Source: Agathobaculum hominis (GTDB lineage: Bacteria > Bacillota > Clostridia > Oscillospirales > Butyricicoccaceae). Taken from it: a stretch of 64,000 nucleotides of DNA. Shown here piece after piece: positions 42,153-52,006 of the stretch; position 1 is the stretch's first letter, and each line of letters begins with the position of its first letter. The stretch is taken from positions 84,910-148,909 of the forward strand of contig NZ_JACOPK010000008.1 in assembly GCF_014288055.1 (NCBI RefSeq). The letters run 5' to 3'. Position numbers and translations under genes: made by a program. The notes under the pieces are model-generated. The model was not told where the DNA came from, made no database searches, and was given only the letters and a program-made list of their open reading frames with translations.

Positions 42153-42207
42153 CTTAAAATCCCCCGGAGTTAAACCCGTGCCGGTTTGATTCCGGCTGGC
42201 GGCACCA
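42153..42207 (+). other. Right attachment site (tRNA-Leu 3' fragment)
   Basis: It begins CTTAAAATCCCCCGG and ends GGCTGGCGGCACCA, 51 of 55 bases identical to 13086-13140. It lacks the 5' half of a tRNA and cannot be a working gene. It marks the right boundary of the island. The first terminator-like hairpin after it resembles what follows the real tRNA. Confidence 0.85.
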
Positions 42208-42208
42208 A

Positions 42209-42249
42209 GGATTCCTGCACTTTCGTTTGAGAGTGCAGGGATCTTTTTT
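42209..42249 (+). terminator. Terminator-like hairpin behind the tRNA fragment
   Basis: ATTCCTGCACT pairs with AGTGCAGGGAT, then CTTTTTT. It probably is the original downstream terminator of tRNA-Leu displaced by the insertion. Confidence 0.7.
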
Positions 42250-42363
42250 GCATTTATGGGGATAAACTGGAACCGAGAGGTAAGATTTTATCCCCTGAAT
42301 GTTGGCATTTTCAAAAATGAAAAACTCGATTTTGCCAACATTTCGTTTTCATGCATCGAATGA

Positions 42364-43527
42364 CTATGCGTTATGCTGAATAATGCTTGTCATCATGCTT
42401 GCCGCTGCACTGGCGGTATCCAATTTATCACGGTAGTCCAGATGCGTATAAATGTCCGCCGTGGTCTGATAGGTTGAGTGACCGAGCCAAAGCTGAATAT
42501 CTCGCAGAGAGATCTTCCGGCGGCACAGCATAGTTGCGCAGGTGTGGCGCAGGTCGTGGAATCGTATCCGTGGCAGCCCCGCCCGTTTCAGCACCCGCTG
42601 GAGCATATGCAACACACTGTTTGGTGACATAGGGCCTCCGCTTGGCGATGGGAATACCCATTCGCTGCTACCCGTTTTTCTCCTTTGATGCGTCAGAACG
42701 CTTATCGCGTCTGCCGACAGGGGCAGTGTGCGGTAGGCGTTTTTCGTTTTCAGCGGGGCCTCGACCACCTTGCCGTTTTGCCGGGATATAGCCCGCTGCA
42801 CCTTGACCACTCTGCGGTCGAAATCTACATCCGTCCATTTCAGCCCCAGCAGTTCGTCCCGCCGCAGTCCGGTGGCGAGATCAAGGTAGTAGAGCTCGTA
42901 CACGCCGCTGTCCCTGGCTTCTTGGAAGAAGGCGCTGAGTTGGTCGGCAGTCAGCGTTTTCATCTCCTTGTGTTCGACTTTTGGCAAGGCGCAGCCCTGC
43001 GTCGGGTTGCGGGTTACCAACTTCTGCTCCATGGCGAGATTGTACGCCGAGCCGATCATCTGGTGGATGTTCCGCACGGTCTTTGGCGCTAACCCTTTCG
43101 GCTTTTTCTTGGCCTCAATGCGGTCTACTCGCCCGCCATCCAACAGGTGCTTGTAGAACCGCTGTAAATCCAGAGAAGTCAACTCTGCCAGCGGGACGCT
43201 GCCGATCTGCGGCTTGATGTGGTTCTTGAGGAAACCCTGACTGGTCTTGAACGTGGACGGGCGCAGCTTGATTTTCGCGTAGTTTTCCATCCAGATCTCA
43301 AGCCAACTTCCCACGGTGCAGGTTTTCGCTTTGCCGTGGTCGATGCCGACGTTCTCCTCGATGGCTTTTTTCAGTTTTTCTTTTACTTCCGCCTGCGTTT
43401 TTCCGAGGACATTTTTGATGATGGACTTTCCGGTTTCCGGATCGTGACCGACAGAGTATCTTCCCTCCCAGCGGCTGTCCTTTCGTTTGCGGATGTTCCC
43501 TTCCTCGTTTGCTCGTCTTTTTGGCAT
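42364..43527 (-). CDS. int: Tyrosine integrase, Tn916-like
   Basis: The intact 387-residue integrase has an N-terminal arm-binding domain (GNIRKRKDSRWEGRYSVG), a SAM-like core-binding domain, and the catalytic residues in TGLRRDELLGLKW, FHDLRHTCATMLC and LGHSTYQTTADIYTHLD. The start is ATG 43527, as AAAGGGG is spaced for it and an upstream TTG is not. Its 3' end lies 156 bases from the tRNA-Leu fragment, the usual position of an integrase next to its att site. It therefore probably belongs to a second element inserted in tandem. It could also act on the island's ends. Confidence 0.93.
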   Translation of the reverse strand: MPKRRANEEGNIRKRKDSRWEGRYSVGHDPETGKSIIKNVLGKTQAEVKEKLKKAIEENVGIDHGKAKTCTVGSWLEIWMENYAKIKLRPSTFKTSQGFLKNHIKPQIGSVPLAELTSLDLQRFYKHLLDGGRVDRIEAKKKPKGLAPKTVRNIHQMIGSAYNLAMEQKLVTRNPTQGCALPKVEHKEMKTLTADQLSAFFQEARDSGVYELYYLDLATGLRRDELLGLKWTDVDFDRRVVKVQRAISRQNGKVVEAPLKTKNAYRTLPLSADAISVLTHQRRKTGSSEWVFPSPSGGPMSPNSVLHMLQRVLKRAGLPRIRFHDLRHTCATMLCRRKISLRDIQLWLGHSTYQTTADIYTHLDYRDKLDTASAAASMMTSIIQHNA

Positions 43528-44509
43528 GGTATCAGCCCCTTTCGACAACGAACGATACCGTAACCAACAGAGGAAAGCTATCCAAAGGTGGAACTGTTAT
43601 CAGAAAGTTATCATTTGCCTTGCGGTGACTTCTGCCCCTAATCTTTGTCTATGGCGATGCAATTTTTGCGCTGCCGGGGGATGTTCTTCTTTTGTTACAG
43701 CGGCGCAAAATATACACGTTTTCCTCCCCCAATTACCGCTGCACAAAAAGCACTTTTTCGGGTGGTTGAAAGCGGCAAACTTCTCAATCGTCTGCGGAAC
43801 GGTCACCTTGAAAAGTCCGCCGTCACGGGGGACTGACGCCCCTCGCGTTCACCCAAGACCGCGAAAACGCCTCTCAAGGTGCACCTTAGACTGCGGTTTC
43901 AAAACCTCGGAAAGCCCCGCACTGCGGGGCTTTGTGGCTGAGAGGGGCCCAATTAGGGGCACCTCTCTTTATCTTGTACTAAAATCGAACGGCCCACGTT
44001 CGCTCTCACTCCCGAAAGTGGGTACACACTCGGCCTTCGGAGAAAAATCGCACACAACGGCTTACGCGGCGAAGCAGGGGCGTTTCGGATGGGGGTGCTG
44101 TCACTCTCGGCACGAACCGCACGTTCCCAAACCTCTCCCGGCCGGGTATCAAAACGGCAAACTTTGCCGCTTTTGGGTCTTGGTCAGGTGTACTCCCGAA
44201 GCAGGCGTCGCGGCCCCGCTGGGTTGCGTGATCTTTTTTGCTTTTATCGAAATTGCAGCTTGCACGTCCTGCGCTTAGGGCTTTCTGCGTATGCGAGGTA
44301 GGGGTGGTATCACTACCCTCGGTGTGCTCCGCGTGTTGCCAAAGCGTGCCGTGCGCAGGTGTCAAAACGGCTAATTTGCCGATTTCTGAGGTCGGGTAGC
44401 CATCATTGATTCCAGCGGCACGAAATATGTCCCGTTTTTTCTGGAATAGCAGCGGCTCACGCAAAACAGCCCCGGTTCCCTGCGAAAGGGACCGGAGCTG
44501 TTTTTTTCG
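43528..44509. other. Gene-free 980-base stretch behind the Tn916-like integrase
   Basis: I see no gene with a ribosome binding site here. A hairpin AAAGCCCCGC/GCGGGGCTTT lies around 43912-43935. Two diverged copies of an about 110-base unit follow (near 44090-44195 and 44300-44400), sharing GGGGTG-GTCACT, CAAAACGGC and TTTGCCG. The integrase promoter is expected near its start. Confidence 0.35.
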
Positions 44510-47500
44510 TCACTTCATGGAGCGATACAAAAACGCCGCGATCTGCGCTCTTGTGCAGGCAGCGTCGGGGTCAAAGCGACCGCCGCCGACACCGGAGGTG
44601 ATGCCATGCTCCACAGCCCAAGCCACCGCCTGCGCGTAGTAGCTGTCGGTGGGGACGTCGGTGAAGCTCGCCGCGCTTCCCGCCGCAGGCTGGCCCATGG
44701 CGCGCCACAGCATCGTGACCATCTGGGCACGGTTGATGGCGCCGTCGGGGTCTGTGCCGTCGGAGATGCCCTTGGCTTTCGCCCAATTCTGTGCCTTTGC
44801 ATACCAAGTATTACCGCCGCTCAAATCCGCGTCATTCTGCCGTGCCAAAATCGTCCAAAGCTGGGCGCGGGTGGTGGAGCTGTCGGGCGCGTAGGTGCTC
44901 TCGTTCATGCCGTTCACGAGGCCGCGGGCGCTGACAAAGTCGATGGCGTCCTTCGCCCAATGGTTTTGGGTGTCGGCAAAATCCTTAGAATTATCAACGA
45001 TTTTGACCGTCGCGCCGCCGTTCACGGTCAGCTGGATGCCGTTCTCCGTGGGCAGGGAGTTCTTGACGACCTCCTCGGTGCCATCGGGATGGACGAGCAC
45101 CGCCACCGTGCCGGAATTTGCGTTGGAAACGGGGATCTCCACCTTGGTTTCCCCTGCCCCCTTGGGCAGCTCGATGCTCACGGTGGGGGCGGTGCTGCTG
45201 TTGCAGGTGGCCTCGACCTCGACCGGAGCCTTGACCGCCTCGCCGTTCTTCTTTGCGTCCTCGATGGCCTTGTCGCTCAGCTTGGCCGCCGCCTCGGTTT
45301 TGCCGTCTTTGTCGGTCTTGACCGTGCCCGTGGAGCCGTTGGGGGCGGTGCTCTCCGTGACGGAGCTGCCGTCGGGCTTGGTAGTGGTTTCGACCTTGGT
45401 GCCGTCGGGCTTGGCGGTGGCTTCGGGCTTGGTGGTCGTCGTGCTGCTGGAGCCGCCGCCACCGCCGGAGGAAGAACCGCCGGAACCGCCGCCCGCAGAG
45501 CCGCCGTCCGGGGTAAAGCTCCACGTTCCGCGGAACACCACGGTCGTGCCCTCTAAGGTGCCGTTGTCCCAGCCGGAGAACGCCCATGTGCCAGTCAGTC
45601 CGCCGTTCTGCGCGTTGGAGGTCGAATCAGCGGTAAAAGTGGTATCCATAGCGTCCATCGCCTGCTCCACGCTGCGATAAGCCCTGCTGTCGGTGGGCAG
45701 CGTCCTGTCGGAGGGGGCTTCGCCCCAGTCATAGCGCACCGCGTAGGTCTTTACCTCCGGCTGCTCCGAGGTCTCCTGATAAACGAAGGTGACCGTGGAG
45801 CCGTTGTCCTTCATATCGACAAAGGCGTGGCCGTTCAGGGTCTGAGGCGGCTGCCAGTTCACGCTTGCGCCTGTCGGGACCGGCAGAACGGAGGGCGCGG
45901 TGTTGGGCATCGCCGTGCCGTCCTCCAATTCATATTGAATGGTAACGTCGGTGTAGGACTGATTTTCGGTGCCGTCGGTGGCAAGGGTATTCCCCGCCCC
46001 GTCTATCACCTCAAAGCCGATGGTATCGCCGCTTTCCAGCTGGGCGTCCGCCGGGATCTGATAGACGAGAGAGCAGTTGACGAGGCCGGAATCAAAGTCG
46101 CTGCCGGTGTATTCCAGCGCGCCCTTGGGCCAGAACTTGGACTTCTCGCTCCAGACGGGAACGGTAAAGCGCTGCTCCGCCAGAATTTCTTTGCCGCCTG
46201 CCGTGACCGCCCGGCTGCCGTCAGCGTGCTGCACCCACAGGCGCAGCGTCACGGTCTGCTCCTCGGTGTCGGAGAGGTTTTGAACGATGGTCCGCAGCTC
46301 GATCTCCTGCCCCTTCATGTCCGGAGAGAAGCGGTTTTTATAGCCACCGCTCAAAAGGCGGTTCTCCCGATCCTGCTGATACCTCCAATAGCCGGAGGAA
46401 TCCGCCTGCCGGTAAGCGTCGGAGTTCTCGGAGGGGTTTTTATAGTCGCCGGTGTACCGCTTCACCTCGGGAACCGCCACATAGAGGGCGGGCGGGTCGG
46501 AGATCAGCTGGCTCATGCGCTTGGTGCCCTGAAGGGCGCACACATCGCAGAACTCATTTTTCGTGCTATCCCGCATGAGGCACTCAGCGCTGGAATTGTA
46601 CACATACGAATCGTCCCTGTGCGGGCAGGAATAGGTATTACGGAAGCCCAGCATATTCTTCCACTTTACCTTCATGGGGTCTGCCGTGTGAGAGATATTC
46701 AGCGAGGCGCGGTAGGATTCCTCCCCCACGGGGGTCGAGCTGGTCGCATACTCGTCGCCCAGATGAAACAGTCCGTGTCCCAGCTCATGGCGCAGGATAA
46801 ACTTGGAGTAGCTATTTTTTGCGGCTGCCAGGATATAGTGGATACCGCTTTTTATATCATCGTGGGAGCCGCCGAAATATTCCCCGCTGTTCGCCAGCAC
46901 AACGAACTGGTTGATGTGCTCATAAACGTAATCATACTGGCTGTAATCTTCGTCCTGCGGCTTGGTCGTGTTGGGGATGTGCGCGTCATGGATCTTTTCA
47001 AGGAAAGACGTGCCTATGATGCGCTCGAAAATGTGGTTTCTCCAGTTTCCGAAATTGGTGGAAATGCCGTCGGTATTCGCCCGGAAAAACGTGTTGCCGC
47101 CAAAGCTCTCTTTCGACGCCGTGCAGAGCGCATAGACATTGAACCGGTCCGCCATGCTGCGGTACGGCTCCGTGTTCAGCGTTGCCTGCCACAGCTTCTG
47201 AACATCTTGGATGAAATCCGCCTGCTGGCTTTTGGTGTAGCCCTCGGCGCAGAACAGGATCACCATGTTCTCCGTGTCGCTGCGGGGCTTCTGGATCACA
47301 TACACTGGAATGGTGGCGTTGGCGTATTCGGGGTCTTTCGTGTAGTAGTCGCTCATCTCCACCTGAAGATACGTCTCGGTGTCCACGTCCCAGTTTCCGT
47401 CGCCGGTGTCCCGCTCGGCGGGAGAAAGGGGGGTGCTGTCCGCCGGCTTGTTCGGCGCGGTGCCAACATAGGGGTCGGTCTCCGTGCCGCTGCCGGAGGT

Positions 47501-48376
47501 CACGGCATAATACGCCGTGTCCAGATAGAACGCCGGACGGACACCGTAGTAGCCCTTGCAGGGCGCGTCGCGTCCGATGCTCCCCTGCGAGCTTACATAG
47601 CGCATATCGTGGTTGCAGTCCGTCACCGGCGTCCGCAGCCAGTAGCTCCAGTTGACGCCGTTCCGGTTCTGCGCGATGTAGTAGCTGCTGAGGTTTTCAT
47701 AGACGGTGCAGAGCTGCTTGACATCCAGCAGGAACACCTTATCGGTGATGTTCTCGTAATGTGCGCCCTCATAGCCGTCCGCCACCGAGCCTATATCGGT
47801 ATTGTAGGGGAGGTCGGCTCCAGACGCGTCGATGTAGCCCGCGGTGTACTCCGGATGGGAAACGATGGAGCGCTGCGTCACCGTCTTGATGGCGGCGGCC
47901 TCGTCCCTCGTAAAGCCGTTGAGGAAGCCCGCCTTGCCGTCATACGCGCCGCCGCCCATGATATAGCCGTCCTTGGGCGGGTTGCCGCAGAGCCATTTCA
48001 CCTGTCCGGCTTCGGCGTCGGAATTGAGCCACGAGCGCATATCGCTGTCGCGCCAGTGGTTGGAGCCGTATTTGCTCCGGTAGCCGCTGCGGTGGTGAGA
48101 GCCGCTGGTGGAATTCTCGCTGGTCTGCGCGTCATAGGGCATAGAGTCGCACAGTACCTTGTCTGAGAGCATCAGCGGGCCGTTTTCGTCCACGCTGACG
48201 CAGCGCCACAAAATCGGCTCGCCGTCGTAGCTGCCCAGCCGGATGTAATCACCCAGCTGAACGCCCGTCTCCGCGCCCGCGGCCCTGACCGGCAGAGGGA
48301 GCAGGCCCAGCATCAGGACGACGGAAAGGAGCAGAGCCATCACTCTGCCGCTTTCCTTGTACTTCTTGTGCTTCAT
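44510..48376 (-). CDS. Secreted M64-family metalloprotease with SLH anchor (IgA-peptidase-like), copy 1
   Basis: A 1288-residue exported protein. A signal peptide (MALLLSVVLMLGLLPLPVRA) precedes a DUF6273 domain (YIRLGSYDGEPILWRC..YGVRPAFYL, about residues 43-285). The M64 peptidase follows, with zinc motif RHELGHGLFHLGDEY, then beta domains, a Ser/Gly linker, KPDGTKVET-type repeats and three SLH domains ending FLYRSMK. M64 includes the Clostridium ramosum IgA protease, so cleavage of host glycoproteins or antibodies is possible. AAGGAG precedes the ATG. It lies 52 bases downstream of its paralogue. Confidence 0.88.
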   Translation of the reverse strand: MKHKKYKESGRVMALLLSVVLMLGLLPLPVRAAGAETGVQLGDYIRLGSYDGEPILWRCVSVDENGPLMLSDKVLCDSMPYDAQTSENSTSGSHHRSGYRSKYGSNHWRDSDMRSWLNSDAEAGQVKWLCGNPPKDGYIMGGGAYDGKAGFLNGFTRDEAAAIKTVTQRSIVSHPEYTAGYIDASGADLPYNTDIGSVADGYEGAHYENITDKVFLLDVKQLCTVYENLSSYYIAQNRNGVNWSYWLRTPVTDCNHDMRYVSSQGSIGRDAPCKGYYGVRPAFYLDTAYYAVTSGSGTETDPYVGTAPNKPADSTPLSPAERDTGDGNWDVDTETYLQVEMSDYYTKDPEYANATIPVYVIQKPRSDTENMVILFCAEGYTKSQQADFIQDVQKLWQATLNTEPYRSMADRFNVYALCTASKESFGGNTFFRANTDGISTNFGNWRNHIFERIIGTSFLEKIHDAHIPNTTKPQDEDYSQYDYVYEHINQFVVLANSGEYFGGSHDDIKSGIHYILAAAKNSYSKFILRHELGHGLFHLGDEYATSSTPVGEESYRASLNISHTADPMKVKWKNMLGFRNTYSCPHRDDSYVYNSSAECLMRDSTKNEFCDVCALQGTKRMSQLISDPPALYVAVPEVKRYTGDYKNPSENSDAYRQADSSGYWRYQQDRENRLLSGGYKNRFSPDMKGQEIELRTIVQNLSDTEEQTVTLRLWVQHADGSRAVTAGGKEILAEQRFTVPVWSEKSKFWPKGALEYTGSDFDSGLVNCSLVYQIPADAQLESGDTIGFEVIDGAGNTLATDGTENQSYTDVTIQYELEDGTAMPNTAPSVLPVPTGASVNWQPPQTLNGHAFVDMKDNGSTVTFVYQETSEQPEVKTYAVRYDWGEAPSDRTLPTDSRAYRSVEQAMDAMDTTFTADSTSNAQNGGLTGTWAFSGWDNGTLEGTTVVFRGTWSFTPDGGSAGGGSGGSSSGGGGGSSSTTTTKPEATAKPDGTKVETTTKPDGSSVTESTAPNGSTGTVKTDKDGKTEAAAKLSDKAIEDAKKNGEAVKAPVEVEATCNSSTAPTVSIELPKGAGETKVEIPVSNANSGTVAVLVHPDGTEEVVKNSLPTENGIQLTVNGGATVKIVDNSKDFADTQNHWAKDAIDFVSARGLVNGMNESTYAPDSSTTRAQLWTILARQNDADLSGGNTWYAKAQNWAKAKGISDGTDPDGAINRAQMVTMLWRAMGQPAAGSAASFTDVPTDSYYAQAVAWAVEHGITSGVGGGRFDPDAACTRAQIAAFLYRSMK

Positions 48377-48428
48377 GTGTTGTCTCCTTTGCGTTGAGAT
48401 TTTGCTTTTGTGGATCGCTTTGGGAACA

Positions 48429-51400
48429 TTACTTCATGTAACGATACAGGAAGGTCGCGATCTGGCCGCGGGTGCAGGTGCCGTTAGGCTCGAACCTTCC
48501 ATTGCCCACACCGGCGGTGATACCGTTCTTCGCCGCCCAGGCAGCGGCCTTGGCGTAGTAGCTGTCGGCGGAAATATCGGTGAACGCGGACGCACCCTCC
48601 ACCTCTGGGCTGCCCGCTGCGCGATAGAGCATGGTGACCATCTGGGCGCGGTTGATGGTGCCCTCGGGAGCCGTGCCGTCGGAAATGCCGTTGGCCTTAG
48701 CCCAGGTCTGCGCCTTTCCGTACCAGCTCCCGCCGCCGCTCAGGTCCGCGTCGTTCTGCCGCGCCAAAATCGTCCAGAGCTGGGCACGGGTGGTGGCGTT
48801 GTCGGGCGCGTAGGTGGTCTCGCTCATGCCGCTCACAAGGCCGCGGGCGCTGACAAAGTCGATGGCATCCTTGGCCCAATGGTCCCGGGTATCGGCAAAA
48901 TCCTTCGAATTATCCACAATTTTGACGGTTGCGCCGCCGTTGACGGTGAGCTGGATGCCGTCCTCCGTGGGAACGGAGTCCTTCAAAATCTCCTCCGTGC
49001 CGTCGGGGTGGACAAGCACCGCCACCGTGCCGGGCTTCACGTTGGAAACGGGAATTTCCACCTTGGTCTCGCCGGAGTTTCTGGGCAGTTCCACCTTCAC
49101 CACGGGAGCGGTGCTGCTGTTCTTGGTGGCCTCCACCTCCACGGGAGCCTTGACGGCCTCACCGTTCTTCTTCGCGTCCTCAACGGCCTTGCCGCTGAGG
49201 GTGGTCTCCGCTTCGGTCTGACCGTTCTTGTCGGTTTTCACCGTGCCGGTGGAGCCGTCAGCGGCCCTGTTCTCGGTGACGGAACTGCCGTCCTTCATGG
49301 TCTCGGTCTTGGAAACAGAGCCGTCCTTCATGGTCTCGGTCTTGACGGTGGAGCCGTCCGGCTTAGTGGCGGTTTCCACCTTCGTACCGTCCGGTTTGGT
49401 GACCGTCTCTACCTTCGTACCGTCTGGCTTGGTGGCGGTCTCAGGCTTGGCGGACGCTGTGTCACCGCCACCACCGGAGGACGAACCGCCGGAACTGCCG
49501 GACGAACTACCGCCACCACTGGAAGAACCACCGGTATTACCGCCCGTAGAGCCGCCGGGCTGAGAGGGCTCGGGTTTCGGCTCAGGCTTGGGAACAACGG
49601 GAGCATCCTTAGCCGTGATCTTGACCGTGATGGTGCCGGTGGTGTCCCCGTGGGTCGTGCTGGTGATGATCACTTTCCAGCTTGCGGTCTTGCCCGCGTC
49701 TGCCGGGGTCAGGCCGTCCGCCAGCTTGAACGTGGTGCTGGTGAAGTCCTCGGTCGAAATGATGTGATCGGGATCCACCATATCACGAACGCCGTCCTTG
49801 ATGACCGCATCCTGAACCTGATCGGCCGGAACGAAATTATAAGCGGTGATTTCCTGAACTTCAGTGATGTGATAGTACATCTGACAATCGTAGTCGGCCA
49901 TCTTAAACGCGTCCGCCTTGGCCACGGTAACATCCTCGGACTTCAACACGCCCGTGCACTTCTCGGCGGAAACCGCAACATGGACGCTCTTGCCAATATC
50001 CTCGGCCGTGGGCGTGTACGTTTCCTTGATGGCACCAAGGATCCTTTCATCGTCGTGATACCACTGGTAGGTCAGCTTGGCACCAACAGGCGTGAGATTG
50101 GTGACGGTCGCTGTCAGGGGCTGGTTGTACTTGGGCGTGCCGATGATGGTGACGGCGCCCTCCAGCTTGGGCTTTTCGGGCGGGACGGTCTGTGCGGTCT
50201 GACGGTAGTAAAGGCGAAGGGCAAGCCCCTCCCGCTCCATCCGAACAAAGGCGTGTCCGCCCACCGTCCGGGGGGCCCACTGGCTGATAAACGGATCGCC
50301 GCACCCCTTGGGCAGGAGTAACTCTGTGGTGAAGGTGTTGGGGATGGACTGTCCGTCCTCCAACAGATAGTTCACCTGATAGGTGTCGTATTCCGGCTCC
50401 TGATAGGTGGCCAGCACCTCGCCGCTCTCCGCGTCCCGGACCTCTCCCACCAGTCGGTCTCCAGCTTCAAAGTTCGTGCCCTGAATGGGATTAAAAGTCA
50501 GGATGGGATAAATACAGGCATCCTCCATGTTCCCATTCTTCGTCAGCGCCGGGACGGTAAAGACCTCTTCCTTCAATGGCTCTCGCGGCTCGCCGTCCGC
50601 CTTGACCACGCCCAGCACCAGCTTCACTTTCCGCTCCCGGTCACTGAGATTTTGGATCACCGTCCGCAGGGAGAGGGAGAGATCACGGATATTCGGTGCT
50701 TTTTTCAGCAGGTTTTCCTGCGTGACGCGGTAACGCTCGCTGTCCTCAGTGTTGTTGTGCGCCGTGGTGACCTCCGGGTCCGCCACATACAGCTCCATGC
50801 CGTTTTGGATCCGCTCAGTGGAGAACATCCGCCGCACCAGAGCCAGACGGCACACCTCGCAGAAGGGCTGATCCGACTGGTACATATTGCACTTGAACGC
50901 CGTGGGGATCAGCACCCTGCCGTCGTTGTTCTCACATGCGATGATGCTCCGGTAGCCCATCATCTTTTTCCACTTGATGTCGCTACCGGTGGAGACGTTG
51001 GGGGACCTCGTGTCTAGGCCGTACTCATCCCCCAGCTTTCCCACGCTGTGGGAAAGCTCATGGGCCATGGCATAGTCCTCGGCCCCTCCGGTGGAAAAGG
51101 AGTAGATCCCGCTAGCGGAGCCGACAGATGCGTTTGTGTTGACGAACATATGGATGTTGTCCACAAACGCCCCTTCGTCCAGACACAGCCGCTCCAGATC
51201 GGCACGGATCGCGTTCACCTTTGCTTCCCCGTCCGTATCACTCCTAAAGCCGATGCTCTTCGTTTCAAACAGGGTGGTAAGGCCGAAATAGGTGTCCAGC
51301 TTGGTGTTCTCGGTGCTCAGTCCCGCCTCATTGGACACGGCGGGCACGGCGTACACATTGATCCGGTGGGCAAGGCGGCTGTACGGCTCCAGCGCCATCA

Positions 51401-51704
51401 GGCGGCCAAGCTGTACCCGCGCCTCCTGAAGAAATTGCTGCTGCTGATCTTGCGTGTAGCCGTCGCCCAACAGCAGCAGCACCAGATTTTCCCGGTCGTT
51501 CCCCATTTTTTGCAGGGTGTAGACCGGGAGCCCCGCCGCCTGTAACGCATGGACGGTGTTCTCCTCCGCTGCCGCCGTCACCTGCGTCGGCAGAACGGTC
51601 TCCGTGGCGGATGGGCCGCTGATGGGGACGGCCCCGGCGTGCAGGGGCAGCAGGGTCAATGCCATGCAGGCGGTCAGCGCCCACGCGGCGATCCTCTTTC
51701 TCAT
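48429..51704 (-). CDS. Secreted M64-family metalloprotease with SLH anchor, copy 2
   Basis: A 1091-residue paralogue of the next gene without the DUF6273 domain. It has a signal peptide (MRKRIAAWALTACMALTLL), an M64 domain with MAHELSHSVGKLGDEYG, an Ig-like domain (GAVTIIGTPKYNQPLTATV), an extended set of KPDGTKVET/MKDGS repeats, and three SLH domains ending FLYRYMK. The last 240 residues are nearly the same as in copy 1, while the catalytic halves differ. The start is ATG 51704 after AAGGAG; the frame is open to 51860 but the signal peptide begins here. Confidence 0.88.
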   Translation of the reverse strand: MRKRIAAWALTACMALTLLPLHAGAVPISGPSATETVLPTQVTAAAEENTVHALQAAGLPVYTLQKMGNDRENLVLLLLGDGYTQDQQQQFLQEARVQLGRLMALEPYSRLAHRINVYAVPAVSNEAGLSTENTKLDTYFGLTTLFETKSIGFRSDTDGEAKVNAIRADLERLCLDEGAFVDNIHMFVNTNASVGSASGIYSFSTGGAEDYAMAHELSHSVGKLGDEYGLDTRSPNVSTGSDIKWKKMMGYRSIIACENNDGRVLIPTAFKCNMYQSDQPFCEVCRLALVRRMFSTERIQNGMELYVADPEVTTAHNNTEDSERYRVTQENLLKKAPNIRDLSLSLRTVIQNLSDRERKVKLVLGVVKADGEPREPLKEEVFTVPALTKNGNMEDACIYPILTFNPIQGTNFEAGDRLVGEVRDAESGEVLATYQEPEYDTYQVNYLLEDGQSIPNTFTTELLLPKGCGDPFISQWAPRTVGGHAFVRMEREGLALRLYYRQTAQTVPPEKPKLEGAVTIIGTPKYNQPLTATVTNLTPVGAKLTYQWYHDDERILGAIKETYTPTAEDIGKSVHVAVSAEKCTGVLKSEDVTVAKADAFKMADYDCQMYYHITEVQEITAYNFVPADQVQDAVIKDGVRDMVDPDHIISTEDFTSTTFKLADGLTPADAGKTASWKVIITSTTHGDTTGTITVKITAKDAPVVPKPEPKPEPSQPGGSTGGNTGGSSSGGGSSSGSSGGSSSGGGGDTASAKPETATKPDGTKVETVTKPDGTKVETATKPDGSTVKTETMKDGSVSKTETMKDGSSVTENRAADGSTGTVKTDKNGQTEAETTLSGKAVEDAKKNGEAVKAPVEVEATKNSSTAPVVKVELPRNSGETKVEIPVSNVKPGTVAVLVHPDGTEEILKDSVPTEDGIQLTVNGGATVKIVDNSKDFADTRDHWAKDAIDFVSARGLVSGMSETTYAPDNATTRAQLWTILARQNDADLSGGGSWYGKAQTWAKANGISDGTAPEGTINRAQMVTMLYRAAGSPEVEGASAFTDISADSYYAKAAAWAAKNGITAGVGNGRFEPNGTCTRGQIATFLYRYMK

Positions 51705-52006
51705 CACATCTGTTCTCCTTCTGTTCGCGTGTAAGCCAGCGGGGTTCATCCCCCCGGACAGGCCTTGTGTTTTTTTATTATACACGCCGCCCCTTTTGCA
51801 AGGCAACCTTTTTGTGAAAAAACAAACAAAAATCCTGCGGATTTTCCCCGTTTCGCCCACCCTTTTTCATTTCAGAGGTCTTGCGCTCGCTGCCCGCATG
51901 AGCCACGCGGTTTTCGCTCTCCGCCCGTCCTGTTCTCGTGCCTGTTTGGCCCTAGAAGCGCGGGCGTCCGCCGCGCGCATGCGGCGGATCAACTATAATC
52001 CGCCGG
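51705..52006 (-). promoter_or_regulatory. Promoter region of the protease pair
   Basis: On the minus strand TTGCCT, an 18-base spacer and TATAAT (51777-51782) lie about 70 bases before the copy 2 ATG. The rest of this 300-base gap shows no gene and ends in the truncated VirB4 remnant. Confidence 0.4.

Noticed and set aside
42153..42207. A second tRNA-Leu gene
   Set aside because: Only the 3' 55 bases are present; the acceptor 5' strand and D arm are missing.
43487..44464. Open frames of 263 (+) and 152 (-) residues behind the Tn916-like integrase
   Set aside because: They overlap each other and a diverged DNA repeat, with no start signal or known family.
45827..48166. 779-residue open frame antisense to M64 protease copy 1
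   Set aside because: It is a shadow of the protease gene, whose signal peptide, zinc motif and SLH domains are clear.
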